Positions 62,981 through 64,000 of a DNA stretch of 64,000 nucleotides are shown one piece after another (the first letter of the stretch is position 1; each line of letters opens with the position of its first letter). The notes below the pieces were generated by a model. It was given only the letters and a program-made list of their open reading frames with translations. It did not search any database and had not been told where the DNA came from. The stretch comes from Augochlora pura. Taxonomy: Eukaryota > Arthropoda > Insecta > Hymenoptera > Halictidae. The stretch lies in the NCBI RefSeq assembly GCF_028453695.1, contig NC_135773.1, forward strand, positions 25,035,782-25,099,781, given 5' to 3'. A program made the translations under genes and the position numbers.

Positions 62981-63634
62981 ATATCGCGATGAAAAATTAG
63001 CAACGCGAGCATTTATTCGAAATTACATAGTCGAGGAGCTCGGTCGTCTTTCGGCGATTTCGCTAATTCCCTTTTCGAAAAGCATAGTAATTTCTGTTGG
63101 TAGGAGGCCGCGAATCACGACGATTCCGAGCAGCAACGGCGTCTAATAAGCGACTACGCGGCGGCGCGTATCGGCGGCGCTGGATCGCTCCGCGGAAAAT
63201 GCGCAATCTCTCGGAGTTTGCCCGACACGTTTCCTGGTTCCGGACACGCGAGGATCTACTATCGCTCGACAATTGCGGGACGTTAAAGGGTGGGCCGCCA
63301 CCGCCGCCGCCGCTGTCGCCGATTTTAACCGATCGCTGGGGGTTGTCTGAAACGTGGTCGACGCTTCGCTGCCGAATTATCAGACCGTTCCGGTGCTTGA
63401 TCGGCAGTTAAGATAAGGATCGTCGAGGCTCGCGCGGCCGCGTTATTTGACAGTACGCTCCGCGGGCCAATTAAAACGACAATTCCGGATCGTTTAGCGG
63501 GACCGTTATCGCGTGACAATTCCAGGAAATCGTGGAAAAAAATGTCGTTACGCACCGGCGCTTCCTAAGGTTTCGAAATCATGAGCGCGATCGCTGCGCG
63601 GAATTAACTCGTTCCGATTTTGGTTCCGAAGTTG
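62981..63634. other. Noncoding stretch, CpG-rich
   Basis: CpG-rich with a (CCG)n-like run at 63297-63313. Overlapping frames only; no exon signals. Confidence 0.4.
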
Positions 63635-63928
63635 ATTCAAAAAATCATAAAAAAATCCCAGGCTGTTTTACCGGAATGCACCTTCCGGATTCGTAAAGTA
63701 GACACTTTCAGCTTCAATTTAAGCTACCTGGAGTTCAAATTTCTCCACGGGAAAGTTATTGAAAATCCGCCCAAATTCCCAAAATGAGCCCCAGACGGCC
63801 TAATACCCCCGATTGCTTGATTTAAAAAATCATAAAAAAATCCCAAGCCGTTTTCCGGGAATGTACCTTCCGGCATCGTAAAGTAGACACTTTCCGCTTC
63901 AATTTAAGCTACCTGGAGTTCAAATTGC
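63635..63928 (-). repeat. 185-bp-period dimer repeat, copy 2 (inverted)
   Basis: Reverse complement of the arrangement at 52956-53249: same 294-base core, same 185-base period (ATCATAAAAAAATCCCA words at 63644 and 63829), same terminal GATTTTTTGAAT. Short TTAACTCG and CGAGTTAA lie outside it at about 63604 and 63947, and may be target or end remnants. Divergence from copy 1 is about one base in eight by eye. Confidence 0.9.
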
Positions 63929-64000
63929 GCCATGGTTCCGATTTTGTCGAGTTAACTTCATTTCATGAGGATGAAAAACGAAGGTGGAAATTATTGTGAC
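63929..64000. other. Window end, nothing seen
   Basis: Short remainder without features. Confidence 0.5.

Overview
This looks like nuclear DNA from an insect, most likely a hymenopteran (bee, wasp or ant). That placement is an inference from texture and not from any recognised gene: AT-rich and CpG-rich blocks alternate, decayed miniature transposons flanked by TTAA are scattered through the window, insect-style splice signals are present, and there is no compact operon-like coding. Two 100-base runs of N (11705-11804 and 18891-18990) are scaffold gaps. I recognise no complete protein-coding gene, rRNA or tRNA, and no reading frame in the window resembles a protein family I can name. Almost all long open frames lie in GC-rich or low-complexity DNA and are expected by chance.

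Coding evidence is limited to candidate exons. The best is a minus-strand pair. Positions 21168-21095 form a 74-base exon with a long pyrimidine tract before its acceptor, an ATG in good context (GAAAATGG) and a consensus AAG|GTGAGT donor. Positions 14997-14748 form a 250-base exon with a T-rich acceptor and a CAG|GTAAGC donor. The phases agree, so the frame opened by the ATG stays open through the second exon and ends in a Gln/His tract of the kind insect opa (CAG/CAC) repeats encode. Weaker candidates are 46008-46205 (+), 52121-52300 (+), 25975-25799 (-), 30303-29967 (-), 30734-31267 (+), and a possible untranslated first exon on + ending at 15681. None has a recognisable product.

Layout. 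1-9 kb: unannotated noncoding DNA with simple repeats. 9-14 kb: one probable and two clear TTAA-flanked miniature elements. 14.1-15.7 kb: purine-rich then CpG-rich block with the candidate exon. 19-22 kb: a Tc1/mariner-like end, a CpG-rich block with the ATG exon, and another miniature element. 22-45 kb: mostly unannotated DNA with microsatellites, a cluster of ACGTC-type repeats near 29.6 kb, and a second TTAA-type family at 38.3 kb. 45-53 kb: three copies of a third family (ends AACACTTTATCGACCGGT), a 12-bp tandem array and two candidate exons. 53-64 kb: a 185-bp-period dimer repeat present twice in opposite orientation, an 84-bp duplication, further miniature elements, and a second Tc1/mariner-like end.

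The most interesting structure is the pair of dimers at 52956-53249 and 63635-63928. They have the same 294-base core length, the same 185-base internal period, the same end point and opposite orientation, which suggests that the dimer itself was the unit that moved.
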